This document shows positions 33,943 through 43,111 of a stretch of DNA of 54,043 bases, in pieces. The notes beneath the pieces were generated by a model. That model searched no databases. It saw only the letters and a program-made list of their open reading frames with translations, and was not told the origin of the DNA. The stretch spans positions 1 to 54,043 of the forward strand of contig NZ_URFY01000032.1 in NCBI RefSeq assembly GCF_900547205.1, read 5' to 3'. The translations under genes were made by a program, and so were the position numbers. Numbering within the stretch: the stretch's first letter is position 1; each line of letters starts with the position of its first letter. The stretch comes from an uncultured Bacteroides sp. Lineage in GTDB: Bacteria > Bacteroidota > Bacteroidia > Bacteroidales > Bacteroidaceae.

Positions 33943-35106
33943 TCATCCCATGATATACTTAGCAGGCTTACCGATACGATTCACCAGATTCACTATCAAC
34001 CACGACACGGCAAACGCCAGCACCGCAGCTACAGGTATCTGCAAAGGAATAGGTATATTTATCACCCTCACCACCATCACAGCCGGACCGGTAAAAAAAT
34101 AATGCACCATATATATACCAAAGCCACAAACGGTCAGGTTTGCTAATGCTTTCCGTACTTTCTCCGAACGGACATTGGCTTTCTTAGCGAGCATAAATAC
34201 GGGAATCGTCATCATCACCACATTGAGGGAGCAATAGGTAAAGAAGAGTTCATACATCGCGTCCGTAGGATTGGGCTGCGTTGACATATAACGGAAGCCG
34301 AAGAACGTCACAACATAACCCACTGCAAACATCGGGATGCCGATTGCCAGCGTTTTTGTCATGCTCCATTCAATATTCTTCAGATAATGTCCCAGTAGTA
34401 AATAACCGTTGAAACCGGCAAAGCAGTACAGCATACCGAAGGAGTTCCAAGAGCAAGTACCCCACAGATAAGGAGAAACAAACTCTGTATAATAAGGAAG
34501 CAATAACGTCACTCCCCAAGCCAGCAGGAACATCAACTTAGCGCGCTCTGAAGCCTTCTCCACCCATGCCGAAAAGATAGGCAGGTAGAGATAAATACCG
34601 ATGAGCAGATAGATATACCACATATGCACTGCAAGAATGGAGAAGTTGAACGGAATGTTCATAATATATTCCATAGAAACGGCAAATGACTGGCGCATCA
34701 CATCTTCACCGGAGTAAGGGAAGAAATCGAGGATGACCTGCGGACTCAAGCCTAACAATCCTGTAATCCAAGGGAAAAGATTGTAGAGGACGGACCAGAT
34801 TAGGAACGGGAAAAATACCCGCGGGATACGTTTCTTGTAAAAAGTGGAAGCATCGCTTCGCACAGGAAGCAGCAATGCACCCGTAATCATCACAAACAAC
34901 GGCACACACGGACGCAGGGCAGCACCATAGATGGCTCCCCACAGTTTTATCTCCCCGATATTGGGAGCTGTGCCCGGATAAAAATTGAAAGGGTCGGTGC
35001 AATGGCAGCAAACGACGGTGAACATTGCAATTAAGCGTACTACGTCCAGCCATACGATGTGCTGGTTCTTTTGTTTGGAAAGTTCCATTGAAGGTGGTGG
35101 ATTCAT
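33943..35106 (-). CDS. Membrane acyltransferase, family 3 (WecH/OafA type)
   Basis: The product has about 387 residues from MNPPPSMELSKQKNQHIVWL; an upstream ATG at 35160 would start inside the fumarase terminator and is unlikely. About ten membrane helices. The family signature is at the N-terminus: WLDVVRLIAMFTVVCCHCTD (R-x-A-x3-V-x2-H region), with PLFVMITGALLLP following. Such proteins acetylate sugars or peptidoglycan/glycan precursors at the inner membrane. The acceptor is not indicated by neighbours. Confidence 0.85.
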   Translation of the reverse strand: MNPPPSMELSKQKNQHIVWLDVVRLIAMFTVVCCHCTDPFNFYPGTAPNIGEIKLWGAIYGAALRPCVPLFVMITGALLLPVRSDASTFYKKRIPRVFFPFLIWSVLYNLFPWITGLLGLSPQVILDFFPYSGEDVMRQSFAVSMEYIMNIPFNFSILAVHMWYIYLLIGIYLYLPIFSAWVEKASERAKLMFLLAWGVTLLLPYYTEFVSPYLWGTCSWNSFGMLYCFAGFNGYLLLGHYLKNIEWSMTKTLAIGIPMFAVGYVVTFFGFRYMSTQPNPTDAMYELFFTYCSLNVVMMTIPVFMLAKKANVRSEKVRKALANLTVCGFGIYMVHYFFTGPAVMVVRVINIPIPLQIPVAAVLAFAVSWLIVNLVNRIGKPAKYIMG

Positions 35107-35143
35107 GATAATTAGATAATTAATAAAGAGATGTTTAGTAAAA

Positions 35144-35180
35144 AAGGGATACCCATGCAACAGTTTGACAGGTATCCCTT
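35144..35180 (-). terminator. Rho-independent terminator of the fumarase gene
   Basis: Perfect 10-bp arms AAGGGATACC (35144-35153) and GGTATCCCTT (35171-35180). On the minus strand the stem is followed by TTT and more T-rich DNA. Confidence 0.85.
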
Positions 35181-35219
35181 AAAATATTAGTTTATGTGTT
35201 TACAAGCAGTTGCTTGCTC

Positions 35220-36854
35220 TTACATTCCACAACGTGGTTTAATCTGTTTGAAGAAGTCGTTGCCTTTATCATCTACCAAGATGAATGCAGGGAAATCTTC
35301 TACTTCAATCTTCCAGATAGCTTCCATGCCCAGTTCCGGATATTCCACGCATTCGATGCTCTTGATATTATTCTGAGCAAGGATAGCAGCGGGACCGCCG
35401 ATAGAGCCAAGGTAGAAACCGCCGTACTTCTGGCAAGCATCCGTCACCTGCTGGCTACGGTTACCTTTCGCCAACATAATCATGCTGCCGCCGTGGCTTT
35501 GGAAGAGGTCTACATACGGGTCCATACGTCCTGCCGTAGTGGGGCCCATAGAACCACAAGCCATGCCTGCCGGAGTTTTTGCCGGACCTGCATAGTAGAT
35601 AGGATGATCTTTGATATACTGAGGCAAGTCTTCGCCGCGGTCCAGACGTTCTTTCAGTTTGGCGTGGGCGATGTCACGGCCTACGATAATCGTTCCGTTG
35701 AGTGACAGACGGGTTGCTACCGGATATTTAGTCAGCTCTTTCAGGATTTCAGCCATCGGACGGTTCAAGTCAATCTTCACTACGTCGCCTTCGCCGGCCT
35801 GACGGAGTTCTGCGGGGATGAGTTCGCCCGGATTTGAATCCAGTTTCTCAATCCAGATACCTTCCTTATTGATTTTACATTTGATGTTACGGTCGGCAGA
35901 GCAAGATACGCCCAAACCTACCGGACAAGAAGCACCGTGACGGGGCAGACGGATGATGCGTACATCATGAGCCAAGTATTTACCACCGAATTGAGCACCC
36001 AAGCCAATCTTCTGTGCTTCCGCCAATACTTCTTTTTCCAATTCAACGTCGCGGAATGCACGACCATATTCGTTTCCGGTAGTCGGCAGATTGTCGTAGA
36101 AATGAGTAGAAGCCAGCTTCACAGTGAGCAGGTTCTTTTCGGCAGAAGTACCACCAATTACGAAAGCGATATGATAAGGAGGACAAGCAGCCGTTCCCAA
36201 AGTCTTCATCTTCTCTACCAAGAATGGTACGAGAGTGCCGGGATTGAGGATGGCTTTTGTTTCCTGATACAAGTATGTTTTATTGGCAGAACCACCACCT
36301 TTTGTTACGCAAAGGAATTCATACTCCATGCCTTCGGTAGCTTCGATGTCGATTTGTGCGGGAAGGTTGCATTTTGTATTTACCTCGTCATACATATTGA
36401 GAGGTGCATTCTGAGAGTAACGCAGGTTCTCTTCGGTATATGTTTTATAAACGCCAAGCGAAAGTGCTTCTTCGTCGGAATAGCCTGTCCATACTTGCTG
36501 TCCTTTTTCACCGTGGATAATGGCAGTACCGGTATCCTGGCAGAATGGAAGCACACCTTTGGAAGCTACTTCTGCATTACGCAGGAAAGTCAATGCTACA
36601 TACTTGTCATTCTCGCTAGCCTCGGGATCACTCAGAATCTTAGCAACCTGTTCGTTGTGCGAACGACGAAGCATGAATGACACATCACGAAAAGCTGCAT
36701 TAGCCATCGCAGTCAAACCTTCTTTCTCAACTTTCAGGATGGGGTTTCCTTCAAACTCGCCTACAGACACGTGGTCTTTTGTAAGCAGATAATACTCAGT
36801 TGTATCTTCTCCCTTTTCAAACATGGGCTGATACTTAAACGGAGGTGTTGCCAT
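35220..36854 (-). CDS. Fumarate hydratase, class I (iron-sulfur)
   Basis: The product has 544 residues, the size of the one-chain class I enzyme. It interconverts fumarate and malate in the reductive branch that leads to succinate. Cluster ligands and active-site segments: LPFCQDTGTAIIHG, GVSCSADRNIKCKIN and GMACGSMGPTTAGRMDPYVD, plus KGGGSANKTYLYQ. Oxygen-labile Fe-S enzymes of this class fit an anaerobe. It is monocistronic: own promoter (36893-36900) and own terminator. Confidence 0.95.
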   Translation of the reverse strand: MATPPFKYQPMFEKGEDTTEYYLLTKDHVSVGEFEGNPILKVEKEGLTAMANAAFRDVSFMLRRSHNEQVAKILSDPEASENDKYVALTFLRNAEVASKGVLPFCQDTGTAIIHGEKGQQVWTGYSDEEALSLGVYKTYTEENLRYSQNAPLNMYDEVNTKCNLPAQIDIEATEGMEYEFLCVTKGGGSANKTYLYQETKAILNPGTLVPFLVEKMKTLGTAACPPYHIAFVIGGTSAEKNLLTVKLASTHFYDNLPTTGNEYGRAFRDVELEKEVLAEAQKIGLGAQFGGKYLAHDVRIIRLPRHGASCPVGLGVSCSADRNIKCKINKEGIWIEKLDSNPGELIPAELRQAGEGDVVKIDLNRPMAEILKELTKYPVATRLSLNGTIIVGRDIAHAKLKERLDRGEDLPQYIKDHPIYYAGPAKTPAGMACGSMGPTTAGRMDPYVDLFQSHGGSMIMLAKGNRSQQVTDACQKYGGFYLGSIGGPAAILAQNNIKSIECVEYPELGMEAIWKIEVEDFPAFILVDDKGNDFFKQIKPRCGM

Positions 36855-36892
36855 AAGTTTCTTATTTTATTACGTATTGTTAGTTAGTGTGG

Positions 36893-36900
36893 CAAAGGTA
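36893..36900 (-). promoter_or_regulatory. -7 promoter element for fumarase
   Basis: On the minus strand this reads TACCTTTG, 38 nt before the ATG at 36854. Confidence 0.6.
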
Positions 36901-36972
36901 GTATATAAATTAAAAATTAGGAATTAAAGATTAAAGTTTAAAACATAATTAACGGAGAAGAGGGGGACATTG

Positions 36973-37016
36973 CACATATATGTCCACCGTACTGGGCATA
37001 TAGATCCACCAAATAG
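36973..37016. repeat. 22-bp tandem pair, word CATATA-x-TCCACC
   Basis: CATATATGTCCACC (36975-36988) and CATATAGATCCACC (36997-37010) are exactly 22 bp apart. It lies between the stop of the DUF4954 gene and the fumarase promoter. Further decayed copies outside are doubtful. Confidence 0.6.
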
Positions 37017-37034
37017 GATTAAAGTCCTGTTTGT

Positions 37035-39026
37035 TTATTCCTGAATATGCTCTATCCGTTTGATAAGTTCATTTCCAAGGGCAGTCTTATCTTCAATATG
37101 TTTCAATACGGCAGTCACGAAAGTATTGCTTTCAAAGTCGCCGCGCACTTGTTCAAAGTCCTGCTTCATTTCATCGTGAGAACCGTCGGCACCGAAGCCG
37201 GTCATCGAAGAGAGAGAAAACTCTTTCTGAGCATCTTCGTACACCATCTTATCCAGCCCAACAACAGCTTTCTGCCAGTTCTTTACGATGTCTATCACGT
37301 CCTGAGCCGTTATCGTTTCGGGATTCACCCCATAAAATTCCTGAATCTTATTGTACGCCCACGTCCACTCATAGGTATAATAGTTCTCGTGCATTTCTGC
37401 AAAGCTGGCGTTGATGGACTTCAAGCGGTTGATTGACCCGTTTTCTATTCCGTCCAGTAATCGGTCTATCTCGCTTTTGGGAGCAATCAGGCCGGAGATA
37501 TCTACCCACTCGCCTGTGCCGATTTCCGTATCCGGTTTCAGGCGTTGGCGAATTTCTTCATTACTCTGGAAGTTGATGCCTTCCAAGCGCTTGATGATGG
37601 AGTTACCCAAGAACTTATGGATAGCGATTTCGTAGAAACGGATTCCTTTGTTGAGCGAGGTGTTTTTAATCTTCGCGCTCTGGAAAGAATAGATTTCGGA
37701 GGTTTCGCCGGACACACGTTTCAGGTCTTTCAGGATGGAACGCCCTTTGAACATCTTCTGAATGGTGTATGGGCTCAGCAGGTTATAGTTGATGTAATCC
37801 AGTCGGTTAGGATCTTTGCGCTTGTCACGCTTCGGCCATTTCTGTGCATCACGGATGGTTCCTACGCTTCTCAGGTTTACACCCGGAACAAGATAGGTGG
37901 TGTTCCGTTGCTCTATCAGGTAAGAGAAAGGAAGGTTGGAAGTATCGGCATGATTGACATGGCGACCCATCACTAGCGAAAAGGCTCCCACCCGTGCGGG
38001 CCACAAAATATAAGAATCCGAAGTGGTCTTTGCGCCACGCTCCATCGTTCCCTGATGGATGGGACCCAACTTATACATATGATTACTCTGATTGGAACCC
38101 GAACCTGCATTCATAAACGAGAACATTCCGGCAATCAGCAAAGTTGATTTATGATGCGTCACGGTAAAAGGACCTGCGAAAATGGCGCAAGCTTCTCCAT
38201 TCTCCCCCTGGCAATTGCTGAAGAACAGGGAGTCGGAAGCAGAATAATTGTGCCCCAGTTTGCAGGACTGGCCAACGAAGCAACGGCTCAGCATCGTCCC
38301 GTCGTCTACGTGAGAACCGGAAGAGATGATAAAATCGTCGCATATCACTCCGTGGCCGATATGAACAGGCGCTGTCACGTTGCTGTTGATGCTTCCGTTC
38401 GTCAGTCGGCAAGTTCCACAGATGTGGCAGTAATCGCCGATGCGGACATTCTTGATGGAGCCTGTATTGAGAATCATGACATGGTCGCCAATGCTACCCA
38501 CGGCAGAAGCGTGTTTATTGGAATAGTAATCCGTAATGGCTTTCAGACGGTTTATCAGTTCGGGACGATGGCGATACAAGGCAAGGATATAAGCCTGATG
38601 TGCCGACAGCTTGTCGTTAATCAGCACTTCGCGCCCTCCGGTTTCGTTGAGTACGGCGGCTTCCACTCCATTGCCGAAGGTGGTAAGTCCGGCTACCAGA
38701 ATGATGTCTACATTCTCGATAAAGGTATCGTTACCAATCTCATAATTAGCAATATAGTTCTGGATGTTTTCAATGCAGCAGTTATCCCCCACTGTCACAT
38801 TGTGCAAAGTAACGTGTCGCAACCCCGAATGTTTCCTGATTCCTCCGGGCAACGTAAATTCAGCATCGAATACGCCCAGCTTCACTATGCCCGAAAAACG
38901 GGTGTGGTGAACGTACTCACTATTAAACCCCTCGGCAACCGATACATTTCCCCAATCATCTGCCAGACACGACTGGCTCTTCAACTGAAGTACCTCATCT
39001 TCAGTCAGTCTACGATAGTCTTTCAT
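37035..39026 (-). CDS. DUF4954 family left-handed beta-helix protein
   Basis: The product has 663 residues. Residues from about 50 to 370 carry hexapeptide-like repeats of a left-handed beta-helix: VTVGDNCCIENIQNYIANYE, IGDHVMILNTGSIKNVRIGD, VHIGHGVICDDFIISSGSHV, CFVGQSCKLGHNYSASDSLF. The C-terminal half is helical (EEIRQRLKPDTEIGTGEW, FEQVRGDFESNTFVTAVLKH). This matches the DUF4954 family of Bacteroidetes; beta-helix folds are shared with sugar acyl- and nucleotidyltransferases, but no catalytic His or partner domain is obvious. It is cytoplasmic and follows hflX at 135 nt. Function unknown. Confidence 0.8.
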   Translation of the reverse strand: MKDYRRLTEDEVLQLKSQSCLADDWGNVSVAEGFNSEYVHHTRFSGIVKLGVFDAEFTLPGGIRKHSGLRHVTLHNVTVGDNCCIENIQNYIANYEIGNDTFIENVDIILVAGLTTFGNGVEAAVLNETGGREVLINDKLSAHQAYILALYRHRPELINRLKAITDYYSNKHASAVGSIGDHVMILNTGSIKNVRIGDYCHICGTCRLTNGSINSNVTAPVHIGHGVICDDFIISSGSHVDDGTMLSRCFVGQSCKLGHNYSASDSLFFSNCQGENGEACAIFAGPFTVTHHKSTLLIAGMFSFMNAGSGSNQSNHMYKLGPIHQGTMERGAKTTSDSYILWPARVGAFSLVMGRHVNHADTSNLPFSYLIEQRNTTYLVPGVNLRSVGTIRDAQKWPKRDKRKDPNRLDYINYNLLSPYTIQKMFKGRSILKDLKRVSGETSEIYSFQSAKIKNTSLNKGIRFYEIAIHKFLGNSIIKRLEGINFQSNEEIRQRLKPDTEIGTGEWVDISGLIAPKSEIDRLLDGIENGSINRLKSINASFAEMHENYYTYEWTWAYNKIQEFYGVNPETITAQDVIDIVKNWQKAVVGLDKMVYEDAQKEFSLSSMTGFGADGSHDEMKQDFEQVRGDFESNTFVTAVLKHIEDKTALGNELIKRIEHIQE

Positions 39027-39042
39027 AATAATAATAATGTGT

Positions 39043-39155
39043 TAATGTGCCAATATGCTAATGTGCCAATTGCTGTGCAGCTTGCCACACAATGCAGTAT
39101 ACAGCGTGCACTATGCCGTGCGCAGCCAATTGGCATATTTGCACATTGCCATATT
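39043..39155. repeat. Imperfect inverted repeat with AATGTGCCAAT words
   Basis: TAATGTGCCAAT occurs at 39043 and 39059; the right half (about 39118-39155) reads GCAGCCAATTGGCATATTTG then GCACATTGCCATATTG and pairs with the left half with small gaps. It separates hflX from DUF4954. The core word CAATGTGC also forms the terminator stem at 49628-49670. Confidence 0.65.
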
Positions 39156-39161
39156 GATAAA

Positions 39162-40421
39162 TTATTCTTCTTCCTCTTCTTCGTAGGTCTGATAAAGAAA
39201 ATCGTTATAGGGGTACTTTTGAACGTGCAATTCTTTCACTCGTTGATATACTACACTTTTCAGTTCGTCCATATTGATTCGTTCGCGGGCGGAAATAAAG
39301 AGACAGTTGTCCTCCATCTTTGCCATCCACGTCTTCATCAGTTCTTCGAGTGTTAAGTTTTCCTTCGTTCGGGGGGTAAGGTCGTCAGCCGCTTTCTCCA
39401 CGTAGGTGTAGGCGTCTATTTTATTGAATACAAGTATCATGGGTTTGCCACTTCCGCCGATTTCGCCTAGTGTCTTGTTCACGACTTCGATTTGTTCCTC
39501 AAATCCGGGGTGAGAAATGTCTACTACGTGTACAAGCAGGTCGGCTTCGCGCACTTCGTCCAAGGTCGATTTGAAGGATTCGACCAGGTCGGTGGGCAGC
39601 TTGCGGATAAATCCTACCGTGTCTGACAACAGAAACGGGAGGTTGTCGATAATCACTTTGCGCACAGTGGTGTCCAGCGTGGCAAAAAGTTTGTTTTCGG
39701 CAAACACTTCGCTCTTGGCAAGAAGGTTCATCATGGTTGACTTGCCGACATTGGTATATCCCACCAGTGCGACACGTATCATACGTCCGCGATTCTTGCG
39801 TTGAGTGGCTTTCTGTTTGTCGATTTCCGCCAGCCGTTCTTTGAGCAACGACATACGGTTGAGGATGATACGGCGGTCCATTTCGAGCTGTGTCTCACCC
39901 GGACCGCGAAGTCCTACGGAGCCGCCTTTGCCGCTTCCGCTACCACCTCCTTGTCGTTCCAAGTGGGTCCAGAGACGTTGCAGACGGGGCAACATATATT
40001 TATACTGTGCCAGTTCCACCTGCGTTTTGGCGTTGGCAGTCTGCGCACGCATCGCAAATATATCGAGAATCAGCGAAGTACGGTCCAGTATCTTTATTTT
40101 CAACTCGGCTTCGATGTTACGTATCTGCTTGGCAGACAGTTCATCGTCGAAGATGACCATTCCTACTTCACGTTCTTCTTCCTCTTCGTTATGGATATAT
40201 TGTCTTATCTCCTCCAGTTTTCCTTTTCCAACGTATGTCACCGAATTGGCAGTCGGCAACTTCTGCGTAAATCTTTTCACTACTTCCGCCCCAGCCGTCT
40301 CGGCAAGGAAAGCCAGTTCATCCAGATACTCGTTCGTCTTACGCTCATCCTGCGTCTGAGTAATAAGCCCGACTAATACTGCTGTCTCAACTTTGGCTTC
40401 GGATATTACAAATTCTTTCAT
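39162..40421 (-). CDS. hflX: GTPase HflX
   Basis: The product has 419 residues. It is a ribosome-associated GTPase, involved in splitting stalled ribosomes after stress. The N-terminal HflX domain (LDELAFLAETAGAEVVKRFT, YVGKGKLEEI, RTSLILDIFAMRAQTANAK) and Gly-rich linker GGGSGSGKGGSVGLRGPGET are followed by the GTPase: G1 VGYTNVGKSTMMNLL, G3 LSDTVGFIRKLP, G4 VFNKIDAY. It ends in an acidic EEEEEE tail. Its promoter is at 40454-40461. Confidence 0.96.
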   Translation of the reverse strand: MKEFVISEAKVETAVLVGLITQTQDERKTNEYLDELAFLAETAGAEVVKRFTQKLPTANSVTYVGKGKLEEIRQYIHNEEEEEREVGMVIFDDELSAKQIRNIEAELKIKILDRTSLILDIFAMRAQTANAKTQVELAQYKYMLPRLQRLWTHLERQGGGSGSGKGGSVGLRGPGETQLEMDRRIILNRMSLLKERLAEIDKQKATQRKNRGRMIRVALVGYTNVGKSTMMNLLAKSEVFAENKLFATLDTTVRKVIIDNLPFLLSDTVGFIRKLPTDLVESFKSTLDEVREADLLVHVVDISHPGFEEQIEVVNKTLGEIGGSGKPMILVFNKIDAYTYVEKAADDLTPRTKENLTLEELMKTWMAKMEDNCLFISARERINMDELKSVVYQRVKELHVQKYPYNDFLYQTYEEEEEE

Positions 40422-40453
40422 TCTTTACTTTCTATATAATACTAATGTGGGTG

Positions 40454-40461
40454 CAAATATA
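40454..40461 (-). promoter_or_regulatory. -7 promoter element for hflX
   Basis: On the minus strand this reads TATATTTG, 32 nt before the ATG at 40421. Confidence 0.55.
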
Positions 40462-40469
40462 ACAAAAAA

Positions 40470-40498
40470 AAAGAGGACAATGTTGCATCGTCCTCTTT
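40470..40498 (-). terminator. Rho-independent terminator of the second SusC/SusD operon
   Basis: Perfect arms AAAGAGGAC (40470-40478) and GTCCTCTTT (40490-40498), then a long T-run on the minus strand. It isolates the operon from hflX. Confidence 0.85.
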
Positions 40499-40544
40499 TT
40501 CGTGTTATTTAGGGGCTGTTAGTCAGTCCCTTTTTCCATTATTA

Positions 40545-41456
40545 TCATTTTTCTTCTTCTGGTTCGGATACTAATTCAAAGTCAGAAGGAAGTTCTAATA
40601 TAGATTCCTGTTGACCGATTAAATGAAGTCCACCGTTAGAATCCATACCGTTATAATAAACATTGAAGGTGACGGTCTTATTATCAGAATCATACTTAGA
40701 ATCAACATCATCTACTTGCATATAATCTTCTGCACTCAAACCCCATATTACATTGTCTTTACCCTCTGGATATCCCGCTACATAGGTAGTGAATGTCACC
40801 TGTTTATTTGCTGGTTTTATTCTAAAGCACAAGTATTCATCTGCGTTAGTAGGATCTGCTCCTAATGCTTCCAATCCAGCCTTAAATGGATCTACAATAC
40901 GATAGCGATTCTCACCATCTACCTGTTCTAGTTTTACCTTATAACCATCATTGTTTTTATTATACTCTCTAAATACCCAATCTTTGAAAGTACATTCTCC
41001 GGGAACATCTACCCATTTTAACCGTTGGATAGTAAAAGTTGCAAATCCATTGCCTTTATATGGATTTACTGCACTTGACTCCAAAGCAATTTCAAAAGAA
41101 TATTCTTTCTTAAATTCCGCCTTGTCAAAAGAGATAATCAACTCAGTTGTAGCTTCGCCCGCTGCAAAGTTTACGCTCTCAGGAATAGAAAACACATCTC
41201 CTGTGTTTGCAAGCACTTGAATAGCAACAGTAGCAGCAGCATCTGTCTTATCACGAGTCACTTCAAGAGTCATTTTCGTAGGATCACCATCTTCCAACTC
41301 AACAAAACCTGTATTATCATCTCCAAAAGATGCACCTATACAGTTAGGGTCAACGATAGGAGAAGCAGTACGTCCATCGTCATCGGAGCAAGCAGCTATA
41401 CTCATCAGCGCTATACCTCCCAATAATAAAGCTATATATTTTCTTACTTTTTTCAT
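40545..41456 (-). CDS. SusE/F-position surface lipoprotein, unknown fold
   Basis: The product has 303 residues. Lipobox SIAAC (Cys23) followed by SDDD, an acidic start typical of lipoproteins exported to the Bacteroides surface. Residues about 35-145 look like a Calx-beta/fibronectin-like strand domain (VELEDGDPTKMTLEVTRDKT, VNFAAGEATTELIISFDKAE). The rest (CTFKDWVFREYNKNNDGYKV, FKAGLEALGADPTNADEYLC) I do not recognise. It is third in the SusC-SusD operon with a 12-nt gap, so it probably helps capture or recognise the substrate. Confidence 0.7.
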   Translation of the reverse strand: MKKVRKYIALLLGGIALMSIAACSDDDGRTASPIVDPNCIGASFGDDNTGFVELEDGDPTKMTLEVTRDKTDAAATVAIQVLANTGDVFSIPESVNFAAGEATTELIISFDKAEFKKEYSFEIALESSAVNPYKGNGFATFTIQRLKWVDVPGECTFKDWVFREYNKNNDGYKVKLEQVDGENRYRIVDPFKAGLEALGADPTNADEYLCFRIKPANKQVTFTTYVAGYPEGKDNVIWGLSAEDYMQVDDVDSKYDSDNKTVTFNVYYNGMDSNGGLHLIGQQESILELPSDFELVSEPEEEK

Positions 41457-41468
41457 TTTAGTATACTA

Positions 41469-43094
41469 TTAATCTGTTGCACCATCTTTCAAATCTGCGT
41501 GTTGTCTGGCAGCAGGGATTCTTCCTCCGGTATTATCCACAATACCCGCATTGTTATTGCTTTCCTTTTGCGGAATACGCATCAGCAACCAAGGATCATT
41601 GGAAGCGATATTGAATGCAAAGTCATCCGGCCAGTTTCCTATGTTACTTCCTTGGATACGAACTACCGGTTTTCCTAAACGCATGATATCAGCCATCGAG
41701 AAACCTTCGCCCCACAATTCGATACGACGTTGGAGCCATACTTCATCTGCTGTTACGCTAGCTTTATCCCATTTTTTATCACGTTCAGCCATCAATACTT
41801 TAAGTTCTTTCGCTGCACCGCTTTCATTGCCTTGCTGCGCCAATGCTTCTGCTTTAATCAGAATCATTTCTTCAGCACGCATGATACACCAGTCGTTATC
41901 ATTATTGGAGCTGCCAAGACCGCTCTTCATACCAAACTTAACATTGGCGTATTTGGTAAATTTCATCTTTACACCTTCAATTTCCAATGTTGCAATTTTA
42001 TTTCCTGATGCAGAACCCCAATATTGACCATTCAAAGCTTCAGATTCCAATTTGTCATTCACCCACCATTGTTTACGAACATCGGTCGTGGAGATTTTAT
42101 CATATAGCAATTTACTGATATTCTTATACATAGCAACTCCCGTTGTATAAGCATAAGCTGAGAATGAACCCAATTGGCCTGGAGAAGTTGCATAAGGATT
42201 CTTGCTTACCATAGACACGGCAATGTTGATTCCCCACATCCAGTTATGATCTGAGATATTGTAGAACGCAGGTTTTGAAACTTCTACTAATTCATAAGGA
42301 GCATAACCTTCTATCGCCTTATCAGCATCATTGTATGCTTCCTCCCACTTTTCCATATACAGATGAGCACGTGCGCGCAGACCGTAAGCTACCTGCTGGT
42401 CGATACGAGTTTTATCACTTTCACGGTCATAGCCTTCCAGTAGTTCTATTGCGCTATTCAAGTCACTAATAATCTGCTCATATACTTTTTCTACTGTAGC
42501 ACGAGGATTATTAATAAAATCAGTTGTCGTTTCCGTCACCAATGGTACACAAGGAAGATCTTTACTAGTAGAGTAACGGAACTGATAATAGGGTGCCAGA
42601 CACAAATAGTCGAAAGCACGAACCGCTTTTGCCTGTCCTAAATAATATTTCAGCGTCTCATCCGTTGTTTCAGGGTCAATAGACAGAATGATATCATTAG
42701 CCGCTTTTATCTGATTATAAAATATAGAATAGCGTGCATATGGATTAGCATAGGTAGAAGAACGGTCGCTGTAGTCGCTGCTGACAGTGAACCAGTTGTA
42801 ACCATTGTTAGCACATACCATGTCCGCACCATTCAAATCCTGAGAAAGGCATACTGTGGGATATCCACCATCATCATCTCTCTTATCAGAAGGGAATGCG
42901 GCTCCCACTGTTCCCATACTGCTATACATACCGGCAATGCTGGCCTCTACACGAGAGGGGATCACTTCCGTTGCTTTTTCTACCTGATCACCGGTAATTC
43001 GATAACCCTCACTTTCAATATCATTAATATCGGAGCAGGAAGCCAACAATACAGCCCCTCCTATATAAAGTGTAAACTTATTAAGTCGTTTCAT
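41469..43094 (-). CDS. SusD/RagB family surface lipoprotein
   Basis: The product has 541 residues. Lipobox LLASC (Cys20) and SDINDIESEGYRIT. SusD features: YYLGQAKAVRAFDYLCLAPY, TTDFINNPRATVEKVYEQII, YGLRARAHLYMEKWEEAYND, MRAEEMILIKAEALAQQGNE and the C-terminal WLQRRIELWGEGFSMADIMR. It is the partner of the SusC encoded 17 nt upstream. Confidence 0.93.
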   Translation of the reverse strand: MKRLNKFTLYIGGAVLLASCSDINDIESEGYRITGDQVEKATEVIPSRVEASIAGMYSSMGTVGAAFPSDKRDDDGGYPTVCLSQDLNGADMVCANNGYNWFTVSSDYSDRSSTYANPYARYSIFYNQIKAANDIILSIDPETTDETLKYYLGQAKAVRAFDYLCLAPYYQFRYSTSKDLPCVPLVTETTTDFINNPRATVEKVYEQIISDLNSAIELLEGYDRESDKTRIDQQVAYGLRARAHLYMEKWEEAYNDADKAIEGYAPYELVEVSKPAFYNISDHNWMWGINIAVSMVSKNPYATSPGQLGSFSAYAYTTGVAMYKNISKLLYDKISTTDVRKQWWVNDKLESEALNGQYWGSASGNKIATLEIEGVKMKFTKYANVKFGMKSGLGSSNNDNDWCIMRAEEMILIKAEALAQQGNESGAAKELKVLMAERDKKWDKASVTADEVWLQRRIELWGEGFSMADIMRLGKPVVRIQGSNIGNWPDDFAFNIASNDPWLLMRIPQKESNNNAGIVDNTGGRIPAARQHADLKDGATD

Positions 43095-43111
43095 AATTCT
43101 TTCTGTTTTAA

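Noticed and set aside
35107..35160. Extended N-terminus of the acyltransferase
   Set aside because: The extra codons lie in the fumarase terminator stem; the family start is MNPPPSMEL or MELSK.
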